A stretch of 64,000 bases of DNA, from positions 4,314,501 to 4,378,500 of the forward strand of contig NZ_CP074380.1 of NCBI RefSeq assembly GCF_022695595.1. The letters are read 5' to 3'. A program made the translations under genes and the position numbers. Positions within the stretch are counted from its first letter, which is position 1. Each line of letters starts with the position of its first letter. The DNA is from Streptomyces sp. MST-110588. GTDB lineage: Bacteria > Actinomycetota > Actinomycetes > Streptomycetales > Streptomycetaceae. Of this stretch, positions 1 to 8,301 are shown in pieces. Under the pieces are notes generated by a model. The model was not told the origin of the DNA. It worked only from the letters and a program-made list of their open reading frames with translations, and ran no database searches.

Positions 1-453
1 GTCCACCTCGGCGTCCCCGGTGGGCTCATAGGACGCGAAGGACAGCGACTCCTTGAGGTCGGGCGGGGTGGCGGTGCCCTCCGCGTGACCGTTGGCCTCC
101 GCGCCCGGGCCCAGCCAGCCGCGTCCGCCGACCCTGGTCGCGTACGGACCCTTCAGCGACGCCGGGAGACGGAAGAACTCCCGGGCCGCCGTCCGGATGG
201 CGGCGCGCAGCTCCGCGTCCACGCCGTGCCCGGTGACGAGCAGGAAACCGGCCGTGCGCAGGGCGGCGTCGACGCGCGCGGCGATCTCCCGGCGGGCGGT
301 GGGACCGCCGGTCCGCCACTGCCGGAGATCGACGACCGGGATGCGGGACCGGCCGGGGGCGGTCTCGGGGGACGGAATGGGAGACGGAGTGGGGGACAGG
401 CCGGGGAGCGGGTCGTGGGTCGGGTCGGGGGACGGGTCGTGGGGGTCAGCCAT
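1..453 (-). CDS. Isopenicillin N synthase-like 2-oxoglutarate/Fe(II) dioxygenase (partial)
   Basis: Only the N-terminal 151 codons are present; the gene runs off the left edge. After a Pro/Asp-rich start of about 35 residues comes a typical non-haem dioxygenase N-terminal domain (DIOX_N): IPVVDLRQW, then an Ala/Arg-rich helix, GFLLVTGHGV, and REFFRLPASLKGPYA. The iron-binding HxD...H motif and the 2OG-binding Arg would lie beyond the window, so activity cannot be checked. The family oxidises small molecules using Fe(II), O2 and usually 2-oxoglutarate. The ATG at 453 overlaps the last codons of the deaminase upstream by 8 bases (ATGGCTGA), which suggests translational coupling. The substrate is unknown. 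Confidence 0.8.
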   Translation of the reverse strand, partial: MADPHDPSPDPTHDPLPGLSPTPSPIPSPETAPGRSRIPVVDLRQWRTGGPTARREIAARVDAALRTAGFLLVTGHGVDAELRAAIRTAAREFFRLPASLKGPYATRVGGRGWLGPGAEANGHAEGTATPPDLKESLSFASYEPTGDAEVD

Positions 454-898
454 CGCCGATGTCCTCGTTCCACAGCTCGGGCCGGGCCGTGATGAAGTGA
501 CGCATCATCGCGGTGCACGCCGCGTCGTCCATCAGCACGACCCGTACACCATGGGCGGCCAGCCAGTCGTGGCCGCCCCGAAAGGTCCGGGTCTCGCCGA
601 TGACCACCCACGGGATCCGGAACTGCCGCACCAGTCCGCTGCAGTACCAGCAGGGGGAGAGGGTGGTGACCATGGTCGTGCCGCGGTAGTCGCGGCGCCG
701 GCCGGCCGCGCGGAAGGCCACGGTCTCGGCGTGCAGGGTCGGGTCGCCGTCCTGGACGCGCCGGTTGCGGCCCCGGCCGAGCAGGACGCCGTCGGGCCCG
801 TACAGAGCGGCGCCGATCGGGATGCCGCCCTCCGCCAGCCCGGCCCGCGCCTCGGCGACGGCCGTCGCCAGCATCGCCCGGTGGTCGGTGCGCTCCAT
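446..898 (-). CDS. Nucleoside/cytosine deaminase-family zinc hydrolase
   Basis: 150-residue protein of the CMP/dCMP deaminase fold. The zinc signature is clear: HAETVAF (His ligand plus catalytic Glu) and a later SPCWYC (two Cys ligands). GGIPIGAAL and the terminal WNEDIGDG resemble fungal/bacterial cytosine and guanine deaminases that hydrolytically remove an amino group from a base or nucleoside. I chose the ATG at 898 because the upstream in-frame extension is low-complexity Arg/Pro. It is co-transcribed with the overlapping dioxygenase, so a joint role in purine/pyrimidine or small-molecule catabolism is possible. Exact substrate not determinable. Confidence 0.85.
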   Translation of the reverse strand: MERTDHRAMLATAVAEARAGLAEGGIPIGAALYGPDGVLLGRGRNRRVQDGDPTLHAETVAFRAAGRRRDYRGTTMVTTLSPCWYCSGLVRQFRIPWVVIGETRTFRGGHDWLAAHGVRVVLMDDAACTAMMRHFITARPELWNEDIGDG

Positions 899-900
899 GC

Positions 901-1035
901 GAGCCACTGTCCTCGCCTCGCCGCCGTCCGGCAATGGCGGACGGCGCGTTCCGGAACGCCTCGGGCGCCCCATCCGGAACGCGTCCGCAAGGCGTCCGGA
1001 AGGCGTCCGGGAACGCCCCCGGAAATGCCCCTGGG
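901..1035. repeat. Cluster of TCCGGAACGC-type repeats with a 14-bp palindrome
   Basis: The gap between the deaminase and the next minus-strand gene holds a perfect palindrome GCGTTCCGGAACGC (946-959), followed by further copies or variants of CCGGAACGC and GGCGTCCGGAA up to about 1030. It could be an operator, a weak terminator or a repeat remnant; no factor is assigned. Confidence 0.4.
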
Positions 1036-1039
1036 GCCG

Positions 1040-1483
1040 TCAGCCCCTGGTGGGCGGCGGGGTGTCCTCGGGACCGTCGGCCGGACCGGCCGGGCCCTCC
1101 TTCTTCCGCCGCAGTTCCTCCTCGCGGCGCCGCAGGTCGGCCTCCCAGTCCTTCAGCAGCGCCTCGTCCTTCTTGTTCTCGTCCCTCAGCGAGCGCAGGA
1201 ACTCCGGATTGTCGTCCGGCGCGACCCACTGCGTACGGCGGTTCGCGTGCCCGCGGTGCCACTGGGACGGGGTGCCGGCGCCGGCGGTCCCGGCGCCCTG
1301 GCGTACCTTGCCCGCGGCCAGCCAGGCGATGGGTCCGATCAGCACCTCGCCGAAGAGCAGCACGATGATGACCCACACCGGCTTCGGCAGTACCCGTACC
1401 TGCTCCTCGGGGGTGTTCAGGCAGTCGATGAAGGCGTAGATCCACAGCGCCAGCACCAAAAGGAACGGCAGATACCTGAGCAT
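1040..1483 (-). CDS. PLDc_N-domain membrane protein
   Basis: 147-residue protein. Two hydrophobic segments (about 2-20 and 36-57) flank a short loop with LPKPVWVIIVLLFGEVLIGP, the hallmark of the phospholipase D N-terminal (PLDc_N) domain seen in small actinobacterial membrane proteins; no HKD phospholipase motif is present. The C-terminal half is charged and probably cytoplasmic, with a helix rich in Lys/Glu/Arg (EADLRRREEELRRKKEG) that is predicted to be a coiled coil. Divergent from the UbiD gene, with 87 bases between the starts. Role unknown. Confidence 0.75.
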   Translation of the reverse strand: MLRYLPFLLVLALWIYAFIDCLNTPEEQVRVLPKPVWVIIVLLFGEVLIGPIAWLAAGKVRQGAGTAGAGTPSQWHRGHANRRTQWVAPDDNPEFLRSLRDENKKDEALLKDWEADLRRREEELRRKKEGPAGPADGPEDTPPPTRG

Positions 1484-1570
1484 CGCGGAAACGGCCCCCT
1501 GCACGGACGGCGGGCCTCGGACGGGGCCCGGTGACCCGTTCAGGGTAGTGCGTACCGGATACTGGAACGC

Positions 1571-3028
1571 ATGGCTTATGACGACCTGCGTTCGTTCCTG
1601 CGCGCGCTGGACAGAGAAGGCGACCTCAAGCGCATCAAGGCCGAGGTCGACCCGTACCTGGAGGTCGGGGAGATCGTCGACCGGGTACAGAAGGCCGGCG
1701 GTCCCGCGTTGCTCTTCGAGAACGTCAAAGGTTCGTCGATGCCGTTGGCCATGAACGTCTACGGCACCGACCGCCGGCTGCTCAAGGCGCTGGGCCTGAA
1801 GTCCTACGACGACATCAGCGACGCGATCGCCGGGCTGCTCAAGCCCGAGCTGCCGCAGGGCTTCGTCGGCATCCGCGAGGCCTTCGGGAAGCTCGCGAAC
1901 ATGACCCACGTACCGCCCAAGAAGGTCAAGGGCGAGTCCGCGCCCGTCCAGGAGGTCGTGCTCAAGGGCGACGAGGTGGACCTGGACAGGCTCCCGGCGC
2001 TGTTCACCTGGCCCGAGGACGGCGGGTCCTTCTTCAACCTGGGGCTCACCCACACCAAGCACCCGGAGACGGGCGTACGGAACCTGGGCCTGTACCGCCT
2101 TCAGCGCCACGACAAGCGCACCATCGGCATGCATTGGCAGATCCACAAGGACAGCCGCAACCATTACCAGGTGGCCGCCAAGCGCGGTGAGAAGCTGCCG
2201 GTCGCGATCGCCTTCGGCTGCCCGCCGGCCGTCACCTACGCCTCCAGCGCGCCGCTGCCCGGCGACATCGACGAGTACCTCTTCGCGGGTTTCGTGCAGG
2301 GCAAGCGGGTGGAGATGGTCGACTGCAAGACCGTGCCGCTCCAGGTGCCGGCCAACGCCGAGGTCGTACTGGAGGGCTGGCTGGAGCCCGGGAAGATGCT
2401 TCCCGAGGGGCCCTTCGGCGACCACACCGGCTTCTACACGCCGCAGGAGGACTTCCCGGCGCTGACCATCGACTGTGTGACGATGCGCCGGCGCCCGCTG
2501 CTCCAGTCGATCGTGGTGGGCCGGCCGCCGACGGAGGACGGGCCGCTGGGCCGGGCCACGGAGCGGTTCTTCCTGCCCCTGTTCAAGATCATCGTGCCGG
2601 ATGTCGTGGACTACCACCTGCCCGAGGCGGGCGGCTTCCACAACTGCATGATCGTCTCGATCGACAAGAAGTACCCCAAGCACGCGCAGAAGGTCATGCA
2701 CGCCATCTGGGGCGCGCACATGCTCTCCCTGGAGAAGCTGATCGTCGTCGTCGACTCCGACTGCGATGTGCACGACTACCACGAGGTCGCCTGGCGGGCG
2801 CTGGGCAATGTCGACTACGCCCGTGACCTCACGGTCGTCGAAGGCCCTGTCGACCACCTCGACCACGCCTCCTACCAGCAGTTCTGGGGCGGCAAAGCGG
2901 GCATCGACGCGACCGCGAAGTGGCCGGAGGAGGGCTATACGCGTGATGGGGGCTGGCCGAACATGGTCGCCTCCGACCCGGAGACCGCAGCCCGGGTCAC
3001 CCGCCGTTGGAAGGAGTACGGCCTTTAG
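1571..3028 (+). CDS. mqnL: Menaquinone biosynthesis decarboxylase, UbiD family
   Basis: 485-residue UbiD-family decarboxylase, the normal family length. UbiD enzymes use prenylated FMN made by UbiX to remove a carboxylate from an aromatic ring. In the futalosine pathway the substrate is thought to be the prenylated 1,4-dihydroxy-6-naphthoate intermediate. Visible signatures: N-terminal DLRSFLRALDREGDL, the central GMHWQIHKDSRNHY region (prFMN/metal site) and EGPFGDHTGFY starting at residue 279, which carries conserved acidic residues E279 and D284. The prenyltransferase starts 11 bases after its stop and UbiX lies 2.4 kb away. Homologous to S. coelicolor SCO4490 by memory of synteny. Confidence 0.9.
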   Translation: MAYDDLRSFLRALDREGDLKRIKAEVDPYLEVGEIVDRVQKAGGPALLFENVKGSSMPLAMNVYGTDRRLLKALGLKSYDDISDAIAGLLKPELPQGFVGIREAFGKLANMTHVPPKKVKGESAPVQEVVLKGDEVDLDRLPALFTWPEDGGSFFNLGLTHTKHPETGVRNLGLYRLQRHDKRTIGMHWQIHKDSRNHYQVAAKRGEKLPVAIAFGCPPAVTYASSAPLPGDIDEYLFAGFVQGKRVEMVDCKTVPLQVPANAEVVLEGWLEPGKMLPEGPFGDHTGFYTPQEDFPALTIDCVTMRRRPLLQSIVVGRPPTEDGPLGRATERFFLPLFKIIVPDVVDYHLPEAGGFHNCMIVSIDKKYPKHAQKVMHAIWGAHMLSLEKLIVVVDSDCDVHDYHEVAWRALGNVDYARDLTVVEGPVDHLDHASYQQFWGGKAGIDATAKWPEEGYTRDGGWPNMVASDPETAARVTRRWKEYGL

Positions 3029-3039
3029 GCCGGCCGCGC

Positions 3040-3963
3040 ATGAGCGCTGATTCAGCAACCCCGGACCTGTTCGGACCCGAACCCGCCCGGCCCGGCAGGG
3101 TCAAGGCGTTCCTGCGCCTGGTGATGATCGAGCACTCGGTCTTCGCGCTGCCCTTTGCCTACATCGCCTCCCTGACCGCGATGCACCAGCTCGACAAGAG
3201 CATCCATTGGGTCACTCTGCTGCTGGTCACCGTGGCGATGGTGGGCCTGCGGACGTTCGCGATGGCCGCCAACCGCATCATCGACCGGGAGATCGACGCC
3301 CGGAACCCGCGCACCGCCCAGCGCGAGCTGGTGACCGGCGCGGTGTCCGTACGCTCCGCCTGGACCGGCGCGCTGGTCGCGGTGGCCGTCTTCCTCGGCT
3401 CCGCCGCGGCCCTCAACCCCCTGTGCCTGGCGCTGGCGCCCATCGCCGTGATCCCGATGGTGGTCTATCCGTACGGGAAGCGCTTCACGAACTTCCCGCA
3501 CGCCATCCTGGGCCTGGCCCAGGCCATGGGCCCGGTCGGCGCCTGGCTCGCGGTCAGCGGGAGCTGGTCCTGGGAGGCGGTGATCCTGGGCCTGGCGGTC
3601 GGCATCTGGATCGGCGGCTTCGACCTGATCTACGCCTGCCAGGACGTGGCGGCGGACCGCGCGCACGGCGTGAAGTCCGTGCCGGCCCGCTTCGGGATTC
3701 CCGGCGCCCTGTACGGCGCCCGGGCCTGCCATCTCCTGACCATGGGCCTGTTCGTCTGGTACGCGCTGGCCACCGGCGCCGGCGTCTTCTTCTGGGCCGG
3801 CCTGGTGATCGTCGCGGTCGCGTTCCTGTACGAGCACACGGTCGTGCGCCCGCACGACCTCTCCCGCCTCAACCGTGCCTTCTTCACCGTCAACGGCATC
3901 ATCGGCATAGCCCTGTTCGTGTGCGCACTGCTGGACCTGCTTGTACGCGGCCTGGCGGTCTGA
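3040..3963 (+). CDS. mqnP: UbiA-family prenyltransferase (menaquinone biosynthesis)
   Basis: 307-residue polytopic membrane protein with about eight hydrophobic segments. It carries both Asp-rich prenyl-diphosphate/Mg sites of the UbiA family: NRIIDREIDARNPRT (N78, D82, D86) and the later ACQDVAADRAHGVKSVP. It should attach the polyprenyl chain to the 1,4-dihydroxy-6-naphthoate nucleus at the membrane. The ATG at 3040 fits the family N-terminus; the AAGGAG at 3011-3016 inside the end of the UbiD gene is rather far (23 bases), so translation probably depends on coupling. Forms an operon with the UbiD gene. Confidence 0.9.
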   Translation: MSADSATPDLFGPEPARPGRVKAFLRLVMIEHSVFALPFAYIASLTAMHQLDKSIHWVTLLLVTVAMVGLRTFAMAANRIIDREIDARNPRTAQRELVTGAVSVRSAWTGALVAVAVFLGSAAALNPLCLALAPIAVIPMVVYPYGKRFTNFPHAILGLAQAMGPVGAWLAVSGSWSWEAVILGLAVGIWIGGFDLIYACQDVAADRAHGVKSVPARFGIPGALYGARACHLLTMGLFVWYALATGAGVFFWAGLVIVAVAFLYEHTVVRPHDLSRLNRAFFTVNGIIGIALFVCALLDLLVRGLAV

Positions 3964-3999
3964 GGCCGGTCTTACGGTCCGAGGCCGGTCTCACGGTCT
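3962..3999. repeat. 19-bp tandem duplication at the 3' end of the prenyltransferase gene
   Basis: Two adjacent 19-base units, 3962-3980 and 3981-3999, starting GAGGCCGGTCT, with two mismatches. The first unit begins in the stop codon. Function unknown. Confidence 0.6.
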
Positions 4000-4018
4000 G
4001 ATGCCGTGCGGCGGACGC

Positions 4019-4648
4019 TCAGGACTTGGCCATGGGCCAGGCTATGAGGACGGGGTAGGACCACAGTTCGCCCCGGCTCGCCTTCGTGATCCCGATGATG
4101 CAGAAGACCACGCTGGTGAGGAAGTACCCGACGGCCATCACCAGCACCGTCAGCAGCGGGACCGCCAGGCCCGGACCGTTCAGCCGGCTCGGGTCGGCGG
4201 CGACGCTGAAGACCAGCGCCGTGCCGAAGTAGAGCAGGGTCGTCAGTACGGCCATGAGCGCCTGGGTGATGCCGTAGTTCAGCGCCTGGGTGGCGTGGTG
4301 ACGGACGAACGGATCGTGCTTGTTGCGCTCGCCGCCGCGGATGGACAGCGGCGCGATCCAGCCCAGCAGACCGCCGACGCAGCAGGCGAACGAACCGATG
4401 GTGACCGTCAGCAGGGCGCCGAGGTGGGCCCACAGGGCGGTCGTCGTCGTGTTCCGCGGCGGGACGCCCTGGCCGTACCCGCTCGGGTAGCCGGGGTCCT
4501 GGCCGTATCCGCCGGGGCCGTAACCGCCTCCGGGTCCGTAGCCGCCCCCGCTCCCGTACGGCGGCTGCTGGGGCCCGCCTCCGTACGGGGCCGACCCGTA
4601 GCCGTAGCCATAGCCCTGGCCGTTCCCGGGCTGGTGGAAGCCGGACAC
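4019..4648 (-). CDS. DUF4870 domain-containing membrane protein
   Basis: 209 residues. The first ~65 residues are a Gly/Tyr/Pro-rich, probably disordered tail (repeated GYGPGG and GYG units). The rest matches the DUF4870 layout: a hydrophobic helix, then the signature RHHATQALNYGITQALM, then two or three more membrane helices with GYFLTSVVFCIIGITKASRGE near the end. DUF4870 proteins are small four-helix membrane proteins of unknown function. Converges with the prenyltransferase; 55 bases separate the two stops. Confidence 0.8.
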   Translation of the reverse strand: MSGFHQPGNGQGYGYGYGSAPYGGGPQQPPYGSGGGYGPGGGYGPGGYGQDPGYPSGYGQGVPPRNTTTTALWAHLGALLTVTIGSFACCVGGLLGWIAPLSIRGGERNKHDPFVRHHATQALNYGITQALMAVLTTLLYFGTALVFSVAADPSRLNGPGLAVPLLTVLVMAVGYFLTSVVFCIIGITKASRGELWSYPVLIAWPMAKS

Positions 4649-4771
4649 TCGTGCTCACCCCCGTTGTTCCGTGCCGCGCCGCCGTGTCACCCGGCGCCGC
4701 GCCGTTCGTCGTACTGCTGCGTACTGCCGCCGGCTCCGGTGGCCCCGTACCACCGCGCCGGTACGGCGAGA

Positions 4772-5365
4772 CTACGCGACGGGTCCGACAGCCGGACGGG
4801 CCGCCTTCGGCAGTGCGCGCTGCCGCAGGACGAAAGCCGCCAGCACGCCGGCCACCAGCCCGAAGAGGTGGCCCTGCCAACTGATGCCGCCGGCGGTGGG
4901 CAGCACGCCCCACATGATCGAGCCGTACGCCGCGCCGACCAGCACCGCCAAGACGACATCCAGCGGCTTGCGCTCGATGAAGCCGCGCGCGAGCAGATAG
5001 CCGAAGAGGCCGAAGACGACGCCGGAGGCGCCGGCGGTGTTGGTGCCGGGGGCGGCGGTCAGCCACACGCCCAGCCCGCCGACCACGGTGATCAGCAGCA
5101 CCACGGCCAGGAAGCGGCGTATCCCGCCGCGCAGCGCGGCGATCAGCCCCAGTATCAGCAGGGGAACGGTGTTGGCCGCGAGGTGATCAAAACCGAAGTG
5201 CACGAAGGCGGAGGGGATCACATCCACCAGTTCGCCGGCCTCGCGGGGCTGTATCCCGAAAGAGTCCAGGGCGTGCCCGGAGGCGTGGTCGATGACCTCC
5301 AGCCCCCAGAGCAGCCCCACCCACCCCAGCATCAGCAGGACGGCGGGCTTGGCTCGCGTCATCAT
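4772..5365 (-). CDS. Rhomboid-family intramembrane serine protease
   Basis: 197-residue, six-helix rhomboid. The catalytic dyad is visible: Ser114 in GASGVVFG and His166 in WQGHLFGLVAG. The oxyanion-hole motif HxxxxHxxxN is H56, H61, N65 in HFGFDHLAAN. The family cleaves substrates within or next to their transmembrane helix. The ATG at 5365 (second Met at 5362) is chosen for its GAGGAAGG ribosome site; the region upstream overlaps the divergent UbiX gene's leader. Substrates unknown. Lies between prenyltransferase and UbiX but on the opposite strand, so a link to quinone synthesis is not implied. Confidence 0.88.
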   Translation of the reverse strand: MMTRAKPAVLLMLGWVGLLWGLEVIDHASGHALDSFGIQPREAGELVDVIPSAFVHFGFDHLAANTVPLLILGLIAALRGGIRRFLAVVLLITVVGGLGVWLTAAPGTNTAGASGVVFGLFGYLLARGFIERKPLDVVLAVLVGAAYGSIMWGVLPTAGGISWQGHLFGLVAGVLAAFVLRQRALPKAARPAVGPVA

Positions 5366-5411
5366 CGTCGGACCCTTCCTCTTTCGTTCACAAGGGAGAA
5401 CGGTCGGGACG

Positions 5412-6254
5412 ATGCCGGTGGTTCCGCCGGATAGGCTCGATCCCGTGGAGCCGCCGCACAACATCCCCAGTGAGCATCCGGCCTATGAGCGCGCCGCCCG
5501 CGAGGCCGGCGTCCGCGAGCGTGAGGTCCGTGAGGACCCCGTCCGCAAGCCCGGCACCGGGCCCGGGCCCGGTCCCGGTGCCGTCGCGCGGCGCCCGTGG
5601 GTCGTCGGTGTCTCCGGTGCGTCCGGGACCCCGTACGCCGCTTCCGTACTGCGCGGGCTGCTGGCCGCCGGCGAGTCCGTCGACCTGGTCGTCAGCCGTG
5701 CGTCGCGGCTGACGCTGCTGGACGAGACGGGGATCGGTTTCCGGGACGCGCACTGGCGGGAGGATCTGCGGGAGTGGCTGGCGCGCGGCGCGGACGGCAA
5801 GCCGCAGACGTTCGCCGTCACGGAGGAGGACCTGTCGGACGTACGGCACTGGCCGGCCGGGGACCTGGCGGCGGGGCCGTCCTCGGGTTCGTACCCGGTC
5901 AAGGGGATGCTGATCGTTCCGGCGAGCACGGCGTGCGTGGCCGGGGTGGCGCTCGGGCTGTCCAAGGACCTGTTGCAGCGCACGGCGAGCGTGACGCTCA
6001 AGGAGCGCAGGAAGCTGGTGGTCGCGGTGCGGGAGACCCCGCTGAACGGGCAGACGCTGCGGCATCTGGTGACGCTGGACGAGGCGGGCGCCGTGGTGCT
6101 GCCCGCCTCTCCGGCGTTCTACGCGGGAGCGACGCACATCCAGGATCTGGTGGACTTCGTCGCGGGCCGGGTGCTCGATGCGGCAGGTGTGCCGCACGGG
6201 CTGTACCGGCGGTGGGAAGGGGAGCTCGGCAGAGGTCCCAAGGGGGAGGGTTAG
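5412..6254 (+). CDS. mqnM: UbiX-family flavin prenyltransferase
   Basis: 280 residues from the ATG at 5412. The catalytic domain starts near residue 62 with WVVGVSGASGTPYA, the FMN-binding signature of UbiX, and includes VPASTACVAGVALG and KERRKLVVAVRETPLN. UbiX makes prenyl-FMN from dimethylallyl phosphate and FMNH2, the cofactor needed by the nearby UbiD enzyme. The ~60-residue Pro/Gly/Arg-rich N-terminal extension is unusual (UbiX is usually about 190-200 residues); a GTG at 5445 is an alternative start. Divergent from the rhomboid gene with a 46-base gap; its stop overlaps the stop of the 46-residue gene on the other strand. Confidence 0.85.
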   Translation: MPVVPPDRLDPVEPPHNIPSEHPAYERAAREAGVREREVREDPVRKPGTGPGPGPGAVARRPWVVGVSGASGTPYAASVLRGLLAAGESVDLVVSRASRLTLLDETGIGFRDAHWREDLREWLARGADGKPQTFAVTEEDLSDVRHWPAGDLAAGPSSGSYPVKGMLIVPASTACVAGVALGLSKDLLQRTASVTLKERRKLVVAVRETPLNGQTLRHLVTLDEAGAVVLPASPAFYAGATHIQDLVDFVAGRVLDAAGVPHGLYRRWEGELGRGPKGEG

Positions 6255-6391
6255 CGCTTCTTGCGGGCGGCGTCGCGGTTGCGGCCGGAGGGACGCTCGT
6301 CCTGAGAGGTGGCGGTCTTGTGAGCACGAGAACGATTGGCCAGGTCCTGCAGCTCGCGCATGCGGGCGTAGGCCATCTCGATCGAGTACAC
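6251..6391 (-). CDS. Conserved small basic protein (46 residues)
   Basis: GTG start at 6391 preceded by a clear AGGAG ten bases upstream. The product begins MYSIEMAYARMRELQDLA and ends with a Lys/Arg-rich tail (NRDAARKKR); 46 residues, no membrane segment or Cys. The amphipathic N-terminus and basic, disordered C-terminus would suit an RNA- or protein-binding role, but none is assigned. Its stop overlaps that of the UbiX gene by four bases, and it is divergent from the AsnC-family gene. Codon use and the ribosome site make it very likely real. Confidence 0.75.
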   Translation of the reverse strand: MYSIEMAYARMRELQDLANRSRAHKTATSQDERPSGRNRDAARKKR

Positions 6392-6436
6392 GGTGACAAC
6401 TCCTGTGAAAGATCGTCTTTGATCGTTTGAAAGATT

Positions 6437-6457
6437 TACAGGGTCGGTGGCCCTGTA
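6437..6457. promoter_or_regulatory. Inverted repeat TACAGGG-N7-CCCTGTA (candidate operator)
   Basis: A perfect 7-bp inverted repeat in an unusually AT-rich stretch between the small basic protein gene and the divergent Lrp/AsnC gene; GAAAGAT is also repeated at about 6407 and 6429. Lrp/AsnC regulators commonly autoregulate, so this is a reasonable operator candidate, not a demonstrated one. Confidence 0.4.
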
Positions 6458-6516
6458 TGCCTTAGATTCTACATGCAGAAGACGCGATTGCGTAAAGATT
6501 GGAAGGTCAGGGACGC

Positions 6517-6972
6517 ATGGACGCGGTGGATCGGCAGCTCATCCAGGCACTGCGGGAGAACGGAAGGGCCTCGTACGCGGAACTCGGCCGGCTCGTCGGC
6601 CTGTCCGGCCCCAGCGTCACGGACCGGATCAACCGCCTGGAGGCGGCCGGAGTGATCACCGGCTACCGGGCGACGGTCGACGCCACCTCGCTGGGCCTGG
6701 GCGTCACGGCACTGGTCGGCATCTCCCTCTCGGACGCCGCCGACCACGAGGACGTCGCCCGCCGGCTGCGCGACCTCGCCGAGATCGAGGACTGCTGGTT
6801 CATCGCGGGCGACGACTCGTACATGCTCAAGGTGCGGGTCGGCGACGTGGACGGGCTGGAGCGCACCATCCGGCGGCTGTCCGGCACCAAGGGCGTCTCC
6901 CGTACGCGTACCACCATCGTGCTCTCCACCAAGTGGGAGAACCGGGTCGGGGAACTGCCCGAGGAGATGTAG
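6517..6972 (+). CDS. Lrp/AsnC-family transcriptional regulator
   Basis: 151 residues: N-terminal winged helix-turn-helix (DAVDRQLIQALRENGRASYAEL, then GLSGPSVTDRINRLEAAGVI) and a C-terminal RAM/AsnC ligand domain (ITGYRATVDATSLG...TRTTIVLST). The ATG at 6517 puts the protein at the family N-terminus, with GGAAGG about 12 bases upstream; a TTG at 6499 would add six residues. Such regulators form octamers that sense amino acids or small effectors. Placed 150 bases upstream of mqnE and downstream of ubiX, so it may control menaquinone genes; that is inference from position only. Confidence 0.9.
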   Translation: MDAVDRQLIQALRENGRASYAELGRLVGLSGPSVTDRINRLEAAGVITGYRATVDATSLGLGVTALVGISLSDAADHEDVARRLRDLAEIEDCWFIAGDDSYMLKVRVGDVDGLERTIRRLSGTKGVSRTRTTIVLSTKWENRVGELPEEM

Positions 6973-6999
6973 CGGCGCGACGGGCCGGGAGGCCGGCAC

Positions 7000-7043
7000 G
7001 GCGCGGACGGGGCTCTCGGACGGGGCGCGGACGGGGCTCTCGG
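7000..7043. repeat. Two 20-bp direct repeats (24-bp period)
   Basis: The 20 bases starting GGCGCGGACGG at 7000-7019 recur exactly at 7024-7043, in the leader between the AsnC-family gene and mqnE. Could be paired regulatory sites or a slippage duplication. Confidence 0.6.
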
Positions 7044-7122
7044 GCAGGGCCCCGATCCGTCCGGAAAGTGGGGGAGTAAGGTCGACGGAGCCCGTTTTGG
7101 CACAGATATTGGAGGCGGCCGG

Positions 7123-8301
7123 ATGACTGCATCTACTCAAGATGTGGGCTTCAAGCGCGAGCTGGAGGAGAAGGTCCGGTCCGGGGAGCGGCTGACCCGT
7201 GAAGACGGCGTCGCCCTCTACGAGACCGACGACCTGGCCTGGCTCGGCGGACTGGCCCATGAAGTACGCACCCGCAAGAACGGCGACGTGGTGCACTTCA
7301 ACGTCAACCGGCACCTGAACATGACCAACGTGTGCACGGCCTCGTGCGCGTACTGCTCCTTCCAGCGCAAGCCGGGCGAGAAGGACGCGTACACGATGCG
7401 CATCGAGGAAGCCGTCCGCCTGGCCAAGGCGATGGAGTCCGAGAACCTCACCGAGCTGCACATCGTCAACGGGCTGCACCCCACCCTCCCCTGGCGCTAC
7501 TACCCGCGCTCGCTGCGCGCCCTGAAGGAGGCCCTGCCGCAGGTCTCCCTGAAGGCGTTCACCGCGACCGAGATCCACCACTTCGAGAAGATCTCCGGCA
7601 TGCCCGCCACCGAGATCCTCGACGAGCTGATCGACGCCGGCCTGGAGTCGCTGACCGGCGGCGGCGCCGAGATCTTCGACTGGGAGGTGCGCCAGCACAT
7701 CGTCGACCACGACACCCACTGGGAGGACTGGTCGCGCATCCACCGCCTGGCGCACGAGAAGGGGCTCAAGACCCCCGCCACGATGCTGTACGGGCACATC
7801 GAGGAACCCCGGCACCGCGTGGACCACGTACTGCGGCTGCGCGAACTCCAGGACGAGACCGGCGGCTTCCAGGTCTTCATCCCGCTGCGCTACCAGCACG
7901 ACTTCGTGGACATGAAGGACGGCAAGATCCGCAACCGCCTCCAGGTGCGGACGACCATGGCCACCGGCGCGGAGGCCCTGAAGACCTTCGCGGTCTCGCG
8001 GCTGCTGTTCGACAACGTGCCGCACGTCAAGGTCTTCTGGGTCATGCACGGCGTGCAGACCGCGCAGCTCGCGCTCCAGCACGGCGCCGACGACATGGAC
8101 GGCTCGGTCGTCGAGTACAAGATCACGCACGACGCGGACAACTACGGCACGCCCAACAAGCTCACCCGTGACGACCTGCTCGAACTGATCCGTGACGCGG
8201 GCTTCCGCCCGGTGGAGCGCAACACCCGGTACGAGATCATCCGCGAGTACCCGGGCCCGGACACCGGGCGCCGCGAGTCGCCGCAGCCGATGCGGGTCTG
8301 A
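7123..8301 (+). CDS. mqnE: Aminofutalosine synthase MqnE (radical SAM)
   Basis: 392 residues, normal length. It catalyses the radical-SAM addition of the deoxyadenosyl radical to 3-[(1-carboxyvinyl)oxy]benzoate (the MqnA product) giving aminofutalosine. The [4Fe-4S]/SAM motif is CTASCAYC (C71, C75, C78); HIVNGLHPTLPWRYYP, LKAFTATEIHHF and GGGAEIFDWEVR are MqnE hallmarks that separate it from MqnC. The ATG at 7123 has a strong GGAGG seven bases upstream. It follows the Lrp/AsnC gene and precedes the DUF4229 gene. S. coelicolor SCO4494 is the expected orthologue. Confidence 0.95.
   Translation: MTASTQDVGFKRELEEKVRSGERLTREDGVALYETDDLAWLGGLAHEVRTRKNGDVVHFNVNRHLNMTNVCTASCAYCSFQRKPGEKDAYTMRIEEAVRLAKAMESENLTELHIVNGLHPTLPWRYYPRSLRALKEALPQVSLKAFTATEIHHFEKISGMPATEILDELIDAGLESLTGGGAEIFDWEVRQHIVDHDTHWEDWSRIHRLAHEKGLKTPATMLYGHIEEPRHRVDHVLRLRELQDETGGFQVFIPLRYQHDFVDMKDGKIRNRLQVRTTMATGAEALKTFAVSRLLFDNVPHVKVFWVMHGVQTAQLALQHGADDMDGSVVEYKITHDADNYGTPNKLTRDDLLELIRDAGFRPVERNTRYEIIREYPGPDTGRRESPQPMRV

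Noticed and set aside
1040..3058. Very long minus-strand open frame opposite the UbiD gene
   Set aside because: Antisense shadow caused by GC-rich codon bias; only its first part (PLDc_N protein, start at 1483) is real.
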